Of a stretch of DNA of 64,000 bases, positions 23,801 through 39,495 are shown in pieces. Within the stretch, counting starts at the first letter, position 1. Each line of letters begins with the position of its first letter. Both the position numbers and the translations under genes were made by a program. Under the pieces are notes generated by a model. It saw only the letters and a list, made by a program, of their open reading frames with translations. It was not told the origin of the DNA and searched no databases. The DNA is from Marchantia polymorpha subsp. ruderalis (Eukaryota > Streptophyta > Marchantiopsida > Marchantiales > Marchantiaceae), in contig AP031357.1 of NCBI GenBank assembly GCA_037833965.1, positions 21,224,001 through 21,288,000 on the forward strand, read 5' to 3'.

Positions 23801-26040
23801 CCAACTTGCACCGCAGATATATCCTTGAAGCTCTTACACTTACATTTCTGCATTGAAGGTTTAAAAATTTTAGTGTATAGTCTGTATGCCAAATATTTTT
23901 TGACTATCACTTGCACTAAATACTCACTATTCCTACTTTGTGTGACAAGAAAAAATACTGATGACTTTTTTTTTACTTACTTGAGGGCTTTAATATTAAA
24001 TGCTAAAACTTCAAATTCTAAGATTTTAATCCTAAAATTTAAATCCTAAATCATAGACGAGTTTTGAATAATCATTCATTGAGATAATTCATATTTGATT
24101 AATGAATATATTTATTACAAAACATCAAAATTAAGGTTATCTTAATGTATTGCAGGTTGTATCAATTATTTTCTATACAATCTAGATAATTCAAAAAAAT
24201 AGTGATTTTTTTTCACATAAATGGGAAGGTATATCCGTTTGATGTTGAACTTCTCTATTTTCAACACCAAAGATTAAAAAATATCTTCAATTATAAGTTG
24301 TGATTAACATATTATCAAAATTATATTATTTGAATTTGAAACATATAAATATTTATAACTATTGTATTTTATTATTTGATGTTCTTGATTGACGGATTTA
24401 TTGCAAAATTTCTCCAACACGAATTACATCTCCTTGTAATATGTGAGCTTAACAATATAAAAATTTATGTTAAAAAGATTTTGAATTTGATATTCTAGTG
24501 ATTGATTTTTAAATATCTGAGAAAAAGTAAGTGATGAGAAAAAATTCTTCCAATTTCAAGCTCATTACTTCTGTTGTATCAATCATTGTCAAGTGTGTTC
24601 ATTCATATAACAAAAGAACAATGACTGACAATGAAGTCTCTAGTGTTTTGTTGACTTATGCTAAAAGATTATGATACCATTTTTCCCATTCTTTTATTGT
24701 TATATTACATAGAAAGTTTTAGTATGCTAGTCAAGTTTTGCATAAGAAGCACAAGCAAAGTAAACTAGCGATATAATGATTTCTATGTATAATTTAATAG
24801 TATCATATTTTGATTACAGTTTGATTCTAGCTCATGTTAGATTGACTTTTAAAACTTTCCAAAGAATAATCATATAGGCTATAGAGATCTTAGATATCAA
24901 GACAGGAAGCAAGGGATTATGTCAAGAGTTAACTCAGGTTTTGTAACTAAGATAAGTGTAAATTTAGATAGTTGGACTAAGATTAGACGTACACTATATA
25001 AAAAAGCTAGTTGTACACAAACTTAGAAGTTTCAGTAACATATTTCTGTGTTTTTATGGACATAGCCTCTTGTACTCACTATGTGTTGACTTTTTATGTG
25101 TGTGCATCTCTTTGTGTGAACATACAACCGCTGATGGTTTGCATTTTCTTTCAGAAAATCCCATCATTGGGTTCAAAAAATACTAAATTAAACACATAAC
25201 TTTGTGCAACGATAGGCAGAAATTTCAATAATATTGATCCAAATTTCTCTTAAGATTAACAGTTTCAACTAATAATTAATTTGCATATTATTCTTAATTT
25301 AAATTTTAGCATTAACTTGCATTTAAATTCTATTTCTCATATTTGAATTACATTCAACTTATATTTTTCTGAGTGTGAAAACAGCAATACTTTGCAGAGT
25401 TGGAGCACATGTTATTAATAAAACTACATATGTTCTCCATCAAAATCAGAGGAAGATTATTATCAAGCATGAATTGTACTTTAACCTTAGATGGTGGAGC
25501 TAACTAGAGGAAAAGTACCTTGGCTTTAGACGGTTAATATTGGAAGGAGGCTTCAAACAGCATTTCCATTGAAAAGATCTTTGAATCTTTGAATCAACCC
25601 TGCGGTTAATATTGTGACATATATACTACATTCACATATGTATATTCATGGTAGAACGAGATTGACATAATCAGTATGTTTCTATAATTCTTTCCATCAC
25701 CTCCATGGATTGATTGGTAGTTTTATAACTTTTAAGCGATGTGAAATAAATGAACGAAAACAAACACATAAGCACGTTGATTCTATCAATACAGTGATGC
25801 TCGATATCACTCCTATCACCTCCATTGCTAGTTGGATGACTACAAATTAACATGGAAGGCAGATGCATCGTCTGTATCTATGTTGACAATAAACGAGCGT
25901 CACCAAATATCCATGCATTCTATACACAAATTATTTTTTAAAGGGCTCTAAAGATCACGTATTAGGGTATCAAACGTGCCACTTGCAGACAAGTTCTTGA
26001 AAACATAACTTTCATCATGTGTTCAGGAATCGTGTTTGTT
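20831..26040. other. Long AT-rich gene-free region
   Basis: About 5.2 kb of AT-rich DNA with long homopolymer runs. The longest open frame (23,600-24,049 on +) encodes a Lys/Ile/Phe/Leu-rich, low-information sequence without a recognisable motif and is not called. No tRNA, rRNA, or repeat with clear ends was recognised. Confidence 0.6.
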
Positions 26041-26084
26041 GGTCGTTTTTCTTGGAATTTGGTGACACCAGATCAGAGCCCGAC

Positions 26085-26275
26085 ATTGGGTGCCCATACC
26101 CATGCCCATGGGTTATGGGTGGGTTTTGGGTGACATCATTTTTTCATGGGTGGGCACAAGTAATGATAAGGGCAGTGTTTGTCAAGATCGCACCAAGAAT
26201 TTGCGTAATTTGAGTAGCATGGGTGGGCATGGTCGGGCACAGGTAATGCTATGAGTGGGCATGGGTGGGCTTATG
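26085..26275. repeat. Cluster of CATGGGTGGGC-type motifs
   Basis: The motif CATGGGTGGGCA or close variants (CCCATGGGTTATGGGTGGGT, GGGTGGGCACAAGTAATG, GGGCATGGGTGGGCTTATG) recurs about eight times in 190 bases, partly in both orientations. It could be a small minisatellite or the subterminal repeats of a degraded DNA transposon. Confidence 0.55.
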
Positions 26276-26309
26276 TAGCTGCTGATGGTTATGGTCTGGG
26301 TGCAGATTT

Positions 26310-29468
<3,159 letters not shown>

Positions 29469-32400
29469 TCAAAGGAGACAACAACTCTTGTATATACATT
29501 AGTGAAACCCCTGGACTCCTTATGGAGCTCCATTTTAGTCCACTTTTAAAATGATTCTCATTGAACTACATTCAGGCATAGACATTGAGACATAGTTAGT
29601 TACCTTTGTAGGCCATCAAAAGTGGCCACAGTGTGGAATATTACGTTTGGAAGTATGCAACAGAATTGGATAAGGGTAGCTGCAATTATTTGCGATAAAG
29701 TCCATGTACATGAAAATTATTTAAGTGTCCAGTTTCAAGAGTTTTCGGATGATACATGATGAAGATGATTACACGTTTCAGATTCTGCAGGTTTCAGTAA
29801 GAGGGGTTTTCCCTCCACAGCGTAAAGTACTGTACTTGCTGCTACCATCGTGTGCAAGTATTTAATCTCCCTTAAATCCTTAATTTCACAGTCGTGATGA
29901 CTTCCGAGTGAAATTTATCCACCATCGCAGGCATTAATCTATTCTCCTTCAGTTAACTCAGTCCTGTAATTAATCACTTTTATCCAAGTTTGAATGGGGA
30001 TGTGATTAAACTGAGAACTGTATCGATTTTCATTTGACTGTTTAGTAATTCTAGTGTTCTTTCGGCATACTGGTTTTGGATATACCCTAATATTTAATGA
30101 GAGTAAATTATTTGATGGACCCCGGGAAACTCAAAACATTTTACCACTGCAGCCCCACCGTCAGTGATGTTCCGCTATTATCTGGGGTTATTTAGAATAG
30201 AAAGATGAAATCACGGATCAGACTCATGGCTGCGAGGTTCGCAGCCATGTCTGAGTTCTTAGACATGGCCGCGAACCATTTTCTTAGACATCTTAGAGCA
30301 AATCAGTAGGTTATAAAAACATGGCTGACGGTGGCCCCTTCATGAGTGTTGAGTTTGATTGCTGATTTGCTCTCTAGAGTGGGAGTGTCCGCCCCTGTTG
30401 GCCAGAGTATTTTGGCCATGTGATTGACAGTCAGGTAAATTGAAACCTGTTGGGTCCCTTCAAGAGTGTTGAGTTTTCAACGGGTCCCATGAAGTGATTT
30501 CCTCTATTTAATCACCACACTGTCCAATTCATATTCTAGAACCAAAAATTCAGTAAACTTGAAGGACAACCTGTGCCAAATATGCAGAAACCTCAAGGCA
30601 ATCATAAAGATGAGCACTTTCTTGAAATTATTTTTTTTTATTCAAGAAGAGTTCTATCAACTCAGAAAGTACCAAGCAATGATGTACCGCACATTTTAAG
30701 AAAAGAATAATTAAATTTGTGCACAACAATTCATCTGATGTCCTGAAACAATATATTTTTGGAAAATATAACAACTTCTGAAATCTTGATTCCTCTTTCT
30801 TCTACGAATCTAGTTTTCAAAAAAGTTGTAGTTCTATAAATTCTCTCGCTCGTTGGATGAAAAATAAATCTTATTACAATTCGAAGCAAGTCAAGGTTTC
30901 AGTATTTTAAAAAATAAAGATGTGGGTTTTTATTTAAATTTCAAGAAACAATTTTTTTTAGAGAATCTAATTTATCTAGCAATTATTACAATTCAGATGT
31001 TAAGAACTAAGAGCTCTAATTTAAATTTTGTAATGATAATTATGAAAATTGACCAATATTTTGTATGAATGGATCTAAAATATAAGTTTCCTCATCTTTC
31101 AAATATATGTATATTTGAAATTGAAAATTAAAAATATGTTAGAAAAATATTTTCAATAGATTCATCCTGATAAATATAAGAGAAAATATCATTTTCATAT
31201 TTTTCTCATCATCTCGCAGAATAAACAAAATGTTGTGTGGCTATAGATTCAAAATGTACTTGAATCAAGTTTAAAATATCATCAGTTTGATAGAAATTTA
31301 TGTTACATCTTTCATATTAATATTCTTCTCTATGTAATTTTGAATATATGTATTAATCTTGTTGTATATGATACAATATTGTGAGCTGTATGGATATTCT
31401 TCTCACTTGATTATCAACTTTTATCTGTATGATATTGACAAAATAATCTTAAAGTTGTTACTTTACACTTATAAAGTTCTTAATTCATCCTATTGCAAAA
31501 AAAAATGCAATTTCTCAATGAAAATATATTTATTTTAAAAATTACAAAAATATATAAAAATAAAACTTTATTCTAAATTTCTTCAATTAATTATGTTATA
31601 TAATCAACTCAGCACCTATAGTTATTGGTTTGTCAAAGTTTAGCGAGAATTTACTATTGCTAACATTACTGAATTATATTAAACGCTTAAATTTTAGAAT
31701 TGTTAATCATACTCTTAAATATGTAAATGCAAATATTATGGATCTATGCGTTAACTTATTTTCTTAATCTTCATAAGAGAGATATTTATATTCATATAAA
31801 TGTTCGTATCAATTTATAATAAAACAAAACTCAACTACGAGTGAATTTTTGTTCATTAGATTTAATGATACTAGGTAGCTATATGAGACGTAGTTAGAAT
31901 ACCAGATTCCGTGAACCTACATTTATATATTATCTATAGAATCAATGATTTCCGAAGAGCTTCTTCATTGTATTTCAGTGGTATGACACATAGTTGTGTG
32001 TGGGGTATAGAGTGCTGAGGTGTAATTTATTTATTGGTGGTAGCAGTAACGTTTCGATAGTCCATATGATACCTTTTGCGGATGCGATGACACCACACTT
32101 ATATACGAAGAAAACCTATATAAGTGAGGACTTGTATAATTTGTATGGACTTTAAACTTACACTTTGCATACAGAAATTTACTAAGTATTAGAAACATGA
32201 AGAATATGAACTAATATGCATAGTCTGATAAATTCGAGTGTTAAAGTTAAAACTTTAACACTCTCAAAATTTTGTTATGAGATACATGATTCTCACATTT
32301 GAGTTTGTGCAAAATTATAGTTCAAAACCCAAAAAACTGATAGTCACAATAAGCAAACACTAATGAAGATGGGTCTTAGAGCAAGAAATAAAAATAAAGA

Positions 32401-33293
32401 TTTACAAACTCGTAGGTGACTTGAATCTTAAACTCTTTCATATATTATCATCTCACACATAGAACATATGATGTCTCAGTTTCCTAAGCAGTACCCCACA
32501 TTGACCACAAAATTATGCAATAATCCACTTCTTTAACCTATCTTCTCTCGGAGAAACTCATGCCTGACTTAGACTTAAAGTTGGAAAGAAATTAGTGCGT
32601 ACTGGAGTATCTCAACATGTCATGGATGAAGACAAGACTCGATAGAAATGGAGAAGACATAATGATGAGTAACTCTGTTATCGTGGCAAAGAAAGGAGCG
32701 TACAGATATTGAATATTAGTGTGCCGTCCAACGGAAGAGGCCTCCTCCGTCCACTGAAGCACTCGATGCTCACAAAAGATGTTCAGACTCACGGCTCTGA
32801 ACTTCATCGACGAAATCGTGCTCAAATCTGCCAAGCTCTCGTCGTTTGTCCGTGAGCAGCGTGACTTTTGTTTTGCAGCCGGCGGCATCGTCCTTCGTCT
32901 TCGTCTGGTAGGTGGTGATCATGGCCTCGCTTGTGAGTTTCCAAATTTGCTGCCATGCTGTTGTAGCTGTCTCTTGATGGAGGTTTCAGGTGAATTTCTG
33001 CCTTCAGTCGTGGCTGGGTTTTCCATTCTCTTCCTTAGGCAGTCGGAAATTTTGGATGGTTTTGAACATTTGGAGGTCTATATTTAATGTTCCTTTCTCG
33101 CTGTTGATTGAGCTCACTGGGTTCGAAATGCAAGTAGACTGTGCCCGAATAAGGCTGGTTTGATTTACTGATCCTGCAACATCAGCCTGGTTGATTTTTC
33201 CGCTGTGCTATACGATCGAAGGCCATATTCAAAGCTCGCAGTGGACTTTATCTCGTGCAGAGCGAACCGATTGACGCCTGAAAGAGGAGATGT
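29469..33293. other. Intergenic region, peroxidase 3' side to DUF7906 gene
   Basis: The first few hundred bases are likely peroxidase 3' untranslated sequence. Around 30,220-30,260 is an inverted repeat with 11-base arms CATGGCTGCGA/TCGCAGCCATG. Near 30,335 and 30,457 a CTTCA(T/A)GAGTGTTGAGTTT direct repeat occurs. From 30,600 to 32,550 the DNA is AT-rich and gene-free. From 32,590 to 33,293 composition rises and may include the promoter and a spliced leader of the next gene, but no coding exon is supported. Confidence 0.45.
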
Positions 33294-35396
33294 ATGCCGC
33301 TGCGCCGTCCTGATACGAGAATCGTCCTGAATATGGACATGGCTGCCTTCGATCTCAAGGGCTCGAGGGCGATGCTAGCCTCGAGTTGTTTTATGATTCT
33401 GATTCTCTGCCAGACTTGGAAGGTTGCTGGTTCGTCGGGATATGGTCTGGACAGCGCACTCAATCAGGCTCAAAGCGATCCCCTGGCCGACGATGATATT
33501 TTTCTCTCCCTGTCTCCTGCCCTAAAAAACTTTCTCGTCAAGAATCCCAACTTCGACACGAACAAAAAGGTGCAGGCCCTTGCAGGCTTTGAATCGACCA
33601 CCGTTATCAATGTCAAGCTGGTGGGTTTCCCGGGCGACGATGATCGCAGTAAGCAGCAATTGGAAACACAGCTTTCCCGCTACATAGATGCACTGAATCA
33701 AGAGCTGCGCGTCAGTGTCATCGGGTCCGAGCCCCACGAATTGATGGTCAAAACAAAGATCACTGTGGAGGTGACGAGGGTCGGCCGGCAGCTGACGGAC
33801 AAAGTTTACAGCGCTGTGAAGGCTCACCTTGATTTGACACCTCCAGCAGCGACAGGTACTCGGCTTTACTACAATGCCCTTCAAGCTGTACCTCACACCG
33901 TCGTAGATGATATCATTCAAGCCGACCTGGAGAAACCTCTGTCCTCCTATGTGGTCTACATTCTCAACACTCGAGCTCAGGACGTTGCCTACGGATACGA
34001 GTATGGGACTGGAAGCCAATCGAATCACTATCCGAAGTGCCTCGGGACATTCTGGACGGGAAAAGACCGGTACATGTGGATAGACATCGCAGCTGGTCCT
34101 GTGGAGTATGGTCCTTCAACATCTGGCGAGGGTTATGTCAAGGATGAAATGTTTCCTTCATCTCAGAATTACGGGGTGAACCAGTTCCACACTGTTCTAA
34201 TGGCAGATCTCGCTGCAATGATTTGGAGTGCTGCTCGTCTTCTCTTTGTACCAGCTGTGCGCATACCCGTTTCTTTTGAACAAGATACCGAGGTCCATCT
34301 TATCCACATACAAGGCGCAAATACTACAGAAGACAGTAAAGGCATTGACCTGAAACTCATCGAAGAGGCCTTTATGCAGGAGAAAGAGAATCTCTTGCTA
34401 CCACAGCAAAAGCTGAGGTTCAAGTATTTCAATTTGAAATTTGCCACCTGTCCCATTTGCGCAGCAGCTCTTGCACGGGCTCACAGGACATTTACTGCAC
34501 GAGTCTTTCTGGAAAGATACAGTCTTTTTGTCGATGACTACTTGGATTCGAAGCAACTCCATGAGTTTCTCTCCGAGTTTGGAGCAGAATTGGAAGAGAA
34601 GATGCAGATAGATGCCGAACCCTCAGCTCATGTGCTACCCGTGTACATCTTGGACGTGGATTCTGATAGGCAGTTGCTTTTGGATCGCTACCATCAGGTG
34701 ATTCCTTTCCGAGATATGGTAATAGCTGTACGAAGCAAGCAGGCTCAAGTGGTGACAGAGTACAGCTGCAATGGTCGACCTATGGTGGCACAAACTCGAA
34801 TGCTGGAAAGGCCGATCGTCGGTGCACTTTTGCAGACATTATGGGGAGTGGCACCAACACATCTCACTTGGAGTGCTCAACATAACAGCTCCTTAGTTGA
34901 TTATCGATGGGCAGTGGGGCAGACACCGTTTGGTCCATTTTCAGACAGTATGTCCCTTTCGTTTGCCCAGAGAGATGCTGCTCCTCGGAACGTCCTGTAC
35001 TCAATGCTGAACCAATCCATCTCGACAGCTCTGGATCTGTTAGAAACAATCAAGGTGCATGGTGGAGAGAAGAACCTTTTTGGTCAAAAGAGGCACGTGG
35101 AGTTCTTGCAGCGCTGGAATTTGTTCATGTACAAATTAGAGAGGGCCGTGTCTACTATTTCGCACTTCGACTTCAAGACGGGCCTTTATTTTCTGAAATC
35201 AGCAGAGCACGACCTCTTTGCTGTTCACAATCTTGCATACACGGCGTCGGGAGATTTCGAGGCCACCATGATATGTTACAAAGATCCCCCTTTTCCGTGG
35301 GTGTCGATCTTTTCCTTCCTTTTGTTTCTCGGTGGAGTAGCCTTTGTTTGGCTCAGAAGAGACAGGATATTTGTTAACAAAAAGAAACGGTTTTGA
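33294..35396 (+). CDS. DUF7906-type type I membrane protein, intronless
   Basis: A single uninterrupted frame of 700 residues. Features in order: a short basic N-terminus and hydrophobic signal (about 27-42, MLASSCFMILILCQTW), a large lumenal or extracellular region with N-glycosylation sites and a CPIC cysteine pair, a C-terminal membrane segment (about 669-688, WVSIFSFLLFLGGVAFVWL), and a basic tail ending NKKKRF. The last four residues, KKRF, fit a dilysine ER-retrieval signal. From memory the protein resembles the plant proteins encoded by At3g28720 and At5g58100, annotated with DUF7906; the latter has been linked to pollen-wall exine formation. The molecular function is not known. The start could be M1 or one of the nearby in-frame Mets (14, 16, 27); all leave the signal intact. 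Family assignment is recall, not a search. Confidence 0.85.
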   Translation: MPLRRPDTRIVLNMDMAAFDLKGSRAMLASSCFMILILCQTWKVAGSSGYGLDSALNQAQSDPLADDDIFLSLSPALKNFLVKNPNFDTNKKVQALAGFESTTVINVKLVGFPGDDDRSKQQLETQLSRYIDALNQELRVSVIGSEPHELMVKTKITVEVTRVGRQLTDKVYSAVKAHLDLTPPAATGTRLYYNALQAVPHTVVDDIIQADLEKPLSSYVVYILNTRAQDVAYGYEYGTGSQSNHYPKCLGTFWTGKDRYMWIDIAAGPVEYGPSTSGEGYVKDEMFPSSQNYGVNQFHTVLMADLAAMIWSAARLLFVPAVRIPVSFEQDTEVHLIHIQGANTTEDSKGIDLKLIEEAFMQEKENLLLPQQKLRFKYFNLKFATCPICAAALARAHRTFTARVFLERYSLFVDDYLDSKQLHEFLSEFGAELEEKMQIDAEPSAHVLPVYILDVDSDRQLLLDRYHQVIPFRDMVIAVRSKQAQVVTEYSCNGRPMVAQTRMLERPIVGALLQTLWGVAPTHLTWSAQHNSSLVDYRWAVGQTPFGPFSDSMSLSFAQRDAAPRNVLYSMLNQSISTALDLLETIKVHGGEKNLFGQKRHVEFLQRWNLFMYKLERAVSTISHFDFKTGLYFLKSAEHDLFAVHNLAYTASGDFEATMICYKDPPFPWVSIFSFLLFLGGVAFVWLRRDRIFVNKKKRF

Positions 35397-38290
35397 TACC
35401 ATTTCGTAGGTTCTTGCTTTGAGAACATCATCATATTATCAATGCGAAGCATATGGTCTTCTTTCAGTGAATTGGAATAGCTGTTATCCCATGAACTCTC
35501 CTCTGGAAACGGTGAGGCATCTACCCGTGTCATTGTTATTGTTGCTTGAACTCTTCATTCCCCCAGGCCAATATGTAAGTGCATGAGTGAAGATCTATGA
35601 TCCGAAGGCAGCCACTTGGTTCTGACTTAACTCACTGCAGGAGATGCGTCCTTCACTTTGCTTAAATAAGATCTGTGGATTCCTTATGGAGCAGGGGGGA
35701 AGACACATAGCCTGAATCAAATACAGGCGTTGGTGTGATTGGTAGTCGTAAGCAATAAGCTAAAAGCTAGTCATTCATCTGGTTGTGAATGCTTGAGCTC
35801 ACAGTCATGTCGAGAGTCAATGCAGGAAGTCTCAACTCCGTTAACTTCTTTGTGTCGATGGATATTATCCAGCAAACCAGGAAATCTTTCAGGACCGGTA
35901 TGTGGCGTTTGCATCCTCGGAGAGTATTATCAGTATCGGAAGGCATGCTACGCTGTAGACACAAACTCAACCATCGTCGTAGATCACACCTGCTGGTGCA
36001 GATCTTATAAGTAAGCAACCGGAGGAACCTCGTGCTTAAAATCCTGAATGATCTAAACAGCGGGTAAGTTTGAACTCTGAATGGCGCAACGACTGTTCAA
36101 ACATGCACTATGTACTTGTTGCGGAAAAGCGAGGATGATCATTGAAGACTGCTGTAGGTTGGACAACGCGGAACCCGATATAGGCCTTCTATCACACTCT
36201 ATTTGAGATAACCGCCCGTCAACATGCAAGCTAACAGACCTGAAACACTTTGTGTAAGTCAAATTCCAACGTCAATGCTAGACCCCGAAAGTATTTTGTG
36301 AGCCGGTTGTGAATTTGTCATCTAATTGTCTTCAGTCACGCCGCAGTGGAAGGAATTTGACCTTAATATCACAGAAACTGAGGAACGGCTTGGATGGGAC
36401 ATTGACCTGGAAAAGTAGGATGTAATCAAAAATATCATAAATTGTGAATAGGTTGGAGCTATATTTTGATGCTGATGAGATGTTTTATTCCATTGTAGAG
36501 TAAGGAAATTATCTTTGTAACACCACTAATTGAATTTACTTTTATCATGTTACGAGTTTTCTGTATAATATGTCTTTAAACTTGATCATGTATCCATGTT
36601 GAATGGCATGAATCTGATAAACTAAAACAATTATAGTTGTATATCCCATTCACTGTAGAATTAATTTTTTAATACCTTGAGTATTATTAATGGTTATTTG
36701 TTCTATTGGTTTTCATACGAATATTACAAATATAGTTTACAGTTTACAAATAGTTACAAATCTACTTTACAAATATAAACAACTTATCTTCTAAGTCTTT
36801 CGATCTGATTTCAGAAACGAGTGATTTCCATACAAATATTTATATCAAATTTTCTTTCGTTTTTTAATGAAAATGACAATATATTAAAATAATATGATTA
36901 CCATTATAAAATCCAGTTGGATTTTCACCAAAGTGCAAATCTTATCCTTCCTTCGTCTTCCCATATTAAAAGCTGAAATTTCTTGCCAAAGTCAAACTTG
37001 TTCATATCGAATTCTCTCTTGTATTTATTCCGCAGTCTTCAATTAACGTCCAGAATTGCATGGACTCATTTACCACAAGTAAGTATCGTTTGATAGTTAT
37101 GCTACACAAACTTTCAAAAATACATGAAGGAAGATGGCATATAATGCGAATGAGTAGTTGTGTTATCGACGTACGGTAATTTAAAGGAACAAACTATATT
37201 TACGTGTTAAATTATTTTAATCTATTTTTTAGGATAAGTGATGGTGCTACATTGTGATTCCAAGTAACACAAAATTTTTTTAGGCAATAGAATATTTACT
37301 CTGTCAAATATCAAATAAGACATATGTGTATCAAATAATTATATATACTAAATATTTTTAAAATGAATAAAATTTAAAGGACTATGTACTTTAACATAGA
37401 CATCCTCTGTTCCCCTCTCACAGTTATTAAATATGAAAGTTGAGATGATGTTGCATATCTGCATACTTATAACATTTTCTTAAGATACTACAAACTTGTA
37501 TTGAGATAAACATTATTCTCAAATTCAACTTCCTGTCTCAGTTGGTATTTAATTGAAAGAATAATCTCTCTTAATTTGAGTGAGCTCTACCGTATTGACA
37601 AACAATAATATTCTTTTCAGCTCAATAGAAACATGTTCATATTCCAAGGCATCCTTGAAGCTTTACAAGGCTTCAAGTTGTAAGATATATTTGATGATGA
37701 TTTTCATGATTCCAACTAAATGGAAATTCAGGTGCTATTAAAGTACGAATATACAAGATTTTCAGAAACAACACACACAATTTCTGAAAAAAGTCTTGGC
37801 TGGCACGTTCGTACAAGATGCATATTACAAGGGGTTTGACCCTTCATCAAGCGAACCATTGACTGCGTCTGTTGTGATTCTTGTGAAGTGTATAACACGT
37901 CACGGTTTGATACGCTGGTCATCCCGCAAATCATTTTTTAATTTTTGCGTAATCCTGGTCAACTGCCAGATTCTCTGCGTGGACAAACACCTACCGGGGG
38001 CGTGAGCAACTGCACTCAAACTGCCGGTAAGCCGGCCCAAATTCAGCTTTCAACAAATGCTAATGCTTTCCTTTTATCATTGAAGAGAGCGGGGAACCTG
38101 TAAGGTCCGTGAAACCGATCATAGTCGGTAGTGGGGGTCGTACTGGTGGACAGCCGGCGAATCGAAGCCTCTGGAGCTTTCCTGCGGAAGTGAGGCCACT
38201 TCCTTTCCAAGGTCTTCGAGCAGATTCCGCGGAGCCATGCGTTGTCTTCGAGACGAAACCAGCTAATGAATTGGGGTTCCATCTCACGCA
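35397..38290. other. Gene-free region before the DeSI gene
   Basis: Begins with the likely 3' untranslated region of the DUF7906-type gene. Short open frames at 35,740-36,020 on both strands carry no recognisable motif. From 36,400 to 37,800 the DNA is AT-rich. From 37,980 it becomes GC-richer toward the promoter of the next gene. Nothing else is supported. Confidence 0.5.
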
Positions 38291-38297
38291 TATAAAC
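38291..38297 (+). promoter_or_regulatory. TATA box candidate for the DeSI gene
   Basis: TATAAAC in GC-richer context (CACGCATATAAACGCACTCC). It lies about 1.2 kb before the DeSI start codon, which would imply a long leader, probably with one or more introns in the 5' untranslated region. Confidence 0.4.
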
Positions 38298-38319
38298 GCA
38301 CTCCGCGCCCTTTTTTCGA

Positions 38320-39495
38320 GAGTCTACCTGTGCGGACGTCGTTGCGGCACTTGTCCAGTTCGATTGATTGAAAGCTTATCGTTTCTCGTAGGAAATCAGG
38401 AGTGTTCGCTTTCCATTTCGCTGTCAGAGACAATTCGGTGTCTTCCGTCGAGAGAGAAGTGCACTCCTCAAGTTCGATCAGTTCCCGCGACTAGGGCCCC
38501 TCTCTGTTCACGCTTTGTTGAGGTATCGGATTCGAGATATCTCTTCTCCCCCCTGTTTACTTCGTCAGACACCAATGACGATTTTCTGATTGTTTACGAC
38601 GTTTGCGTCTATTCTGTGGCAGTCGCGCGAAAGTAATTTCGCTCTTTCTGTTACACGAGTGAACATGTTGGTTATGTTTTTAATACAGATGTTTCACTTT
38701 ATTGATACAGAGTATCTGCTATATTGGCTGTCATCTATGACTCTATAGTATCTCCATAGTTCGTCTTACAAGGACCGAAGAGTATTTTAGGTTTCACTTT
38801 GCCGTATTTGCATCTCTGTCTCTAGGGTATTTTCAAGACTAAAGGGTTCTTTGCGTCCATGTACACGGTCTCAAGTAGGCTTCAACCAACAGAATGTCGT
38901 GATGGGCTATTTGTGTATCGCTATCAGCTTCTAAAGATCTTTAGTAATGATCTTTAGTGGGATGTTAACTTCAAGTTTTTGATATGTTTTATCAGTTTTC
39001 ACAGGCACCGAGGGTTGGTAGGTGGAGCCGTGGAACTTGCTGAACCATCTTGAATATGTCACAGGTATGTCTTTTGTTTTATATCAATTGTCTATTTCAT
39101 AGAGGATTGGAATGAATAGAACAAAGCTTCCATTTGTAGACTCTATTGCAGTCTCACATGCACATTCTTTCTGTATGTTTAGTGATCTGTTGAAAGAACG
39201 GGAATATGATTATTTCTGTTGTTCTGTAGATACCTTTGTCTAAGACTCCTATCCAATGTTCCCTGGTGTAATTGTGGATCCATTGTTATCTTACTGCGTT
39301 GACAATTTTGGAATAACGAGTGGTCTCCGTTGTTCTTACTTGGGGATTCTTGAGCCTGAATTATGGTGATACTATTCGTAAATCTGTGCATGTGAGTCGA
39401 GGTAGTGTTCAAAGGAACAGTTGTAGATGGGGTTATATGGTCATAACATAAAGGTCAACAATTGAGAGGATATGCATGTCTGGACTTAAGATCTT
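38320..39495 (+). promoter_or_regulatory. Probable long 5' leader of the DeSI gene
   Basis: Between the TATA candidate and the ATG at 39,496 there are several splice-like sites, such as CACAG followed by GTATGT at about 39,064. No open frame here continues the protease. An intron-containing untranslated leader is the simplest reading; transcript data would decide. Confidence 0.3.

Noticed and set aside
23600-24049. 149-residue plus-strand open frame
   Set aside because: The composition follows AT-rich DNA (Lys, Ile, Phe, Leu), with no motif, splice context or conserved start.
38043-38291. Minus-strand open frames in the DeSI promoter region
   Set aside because: Two overlapping frames of similar length and no motif, located just before a plus-strand TATA box; treated as chance.
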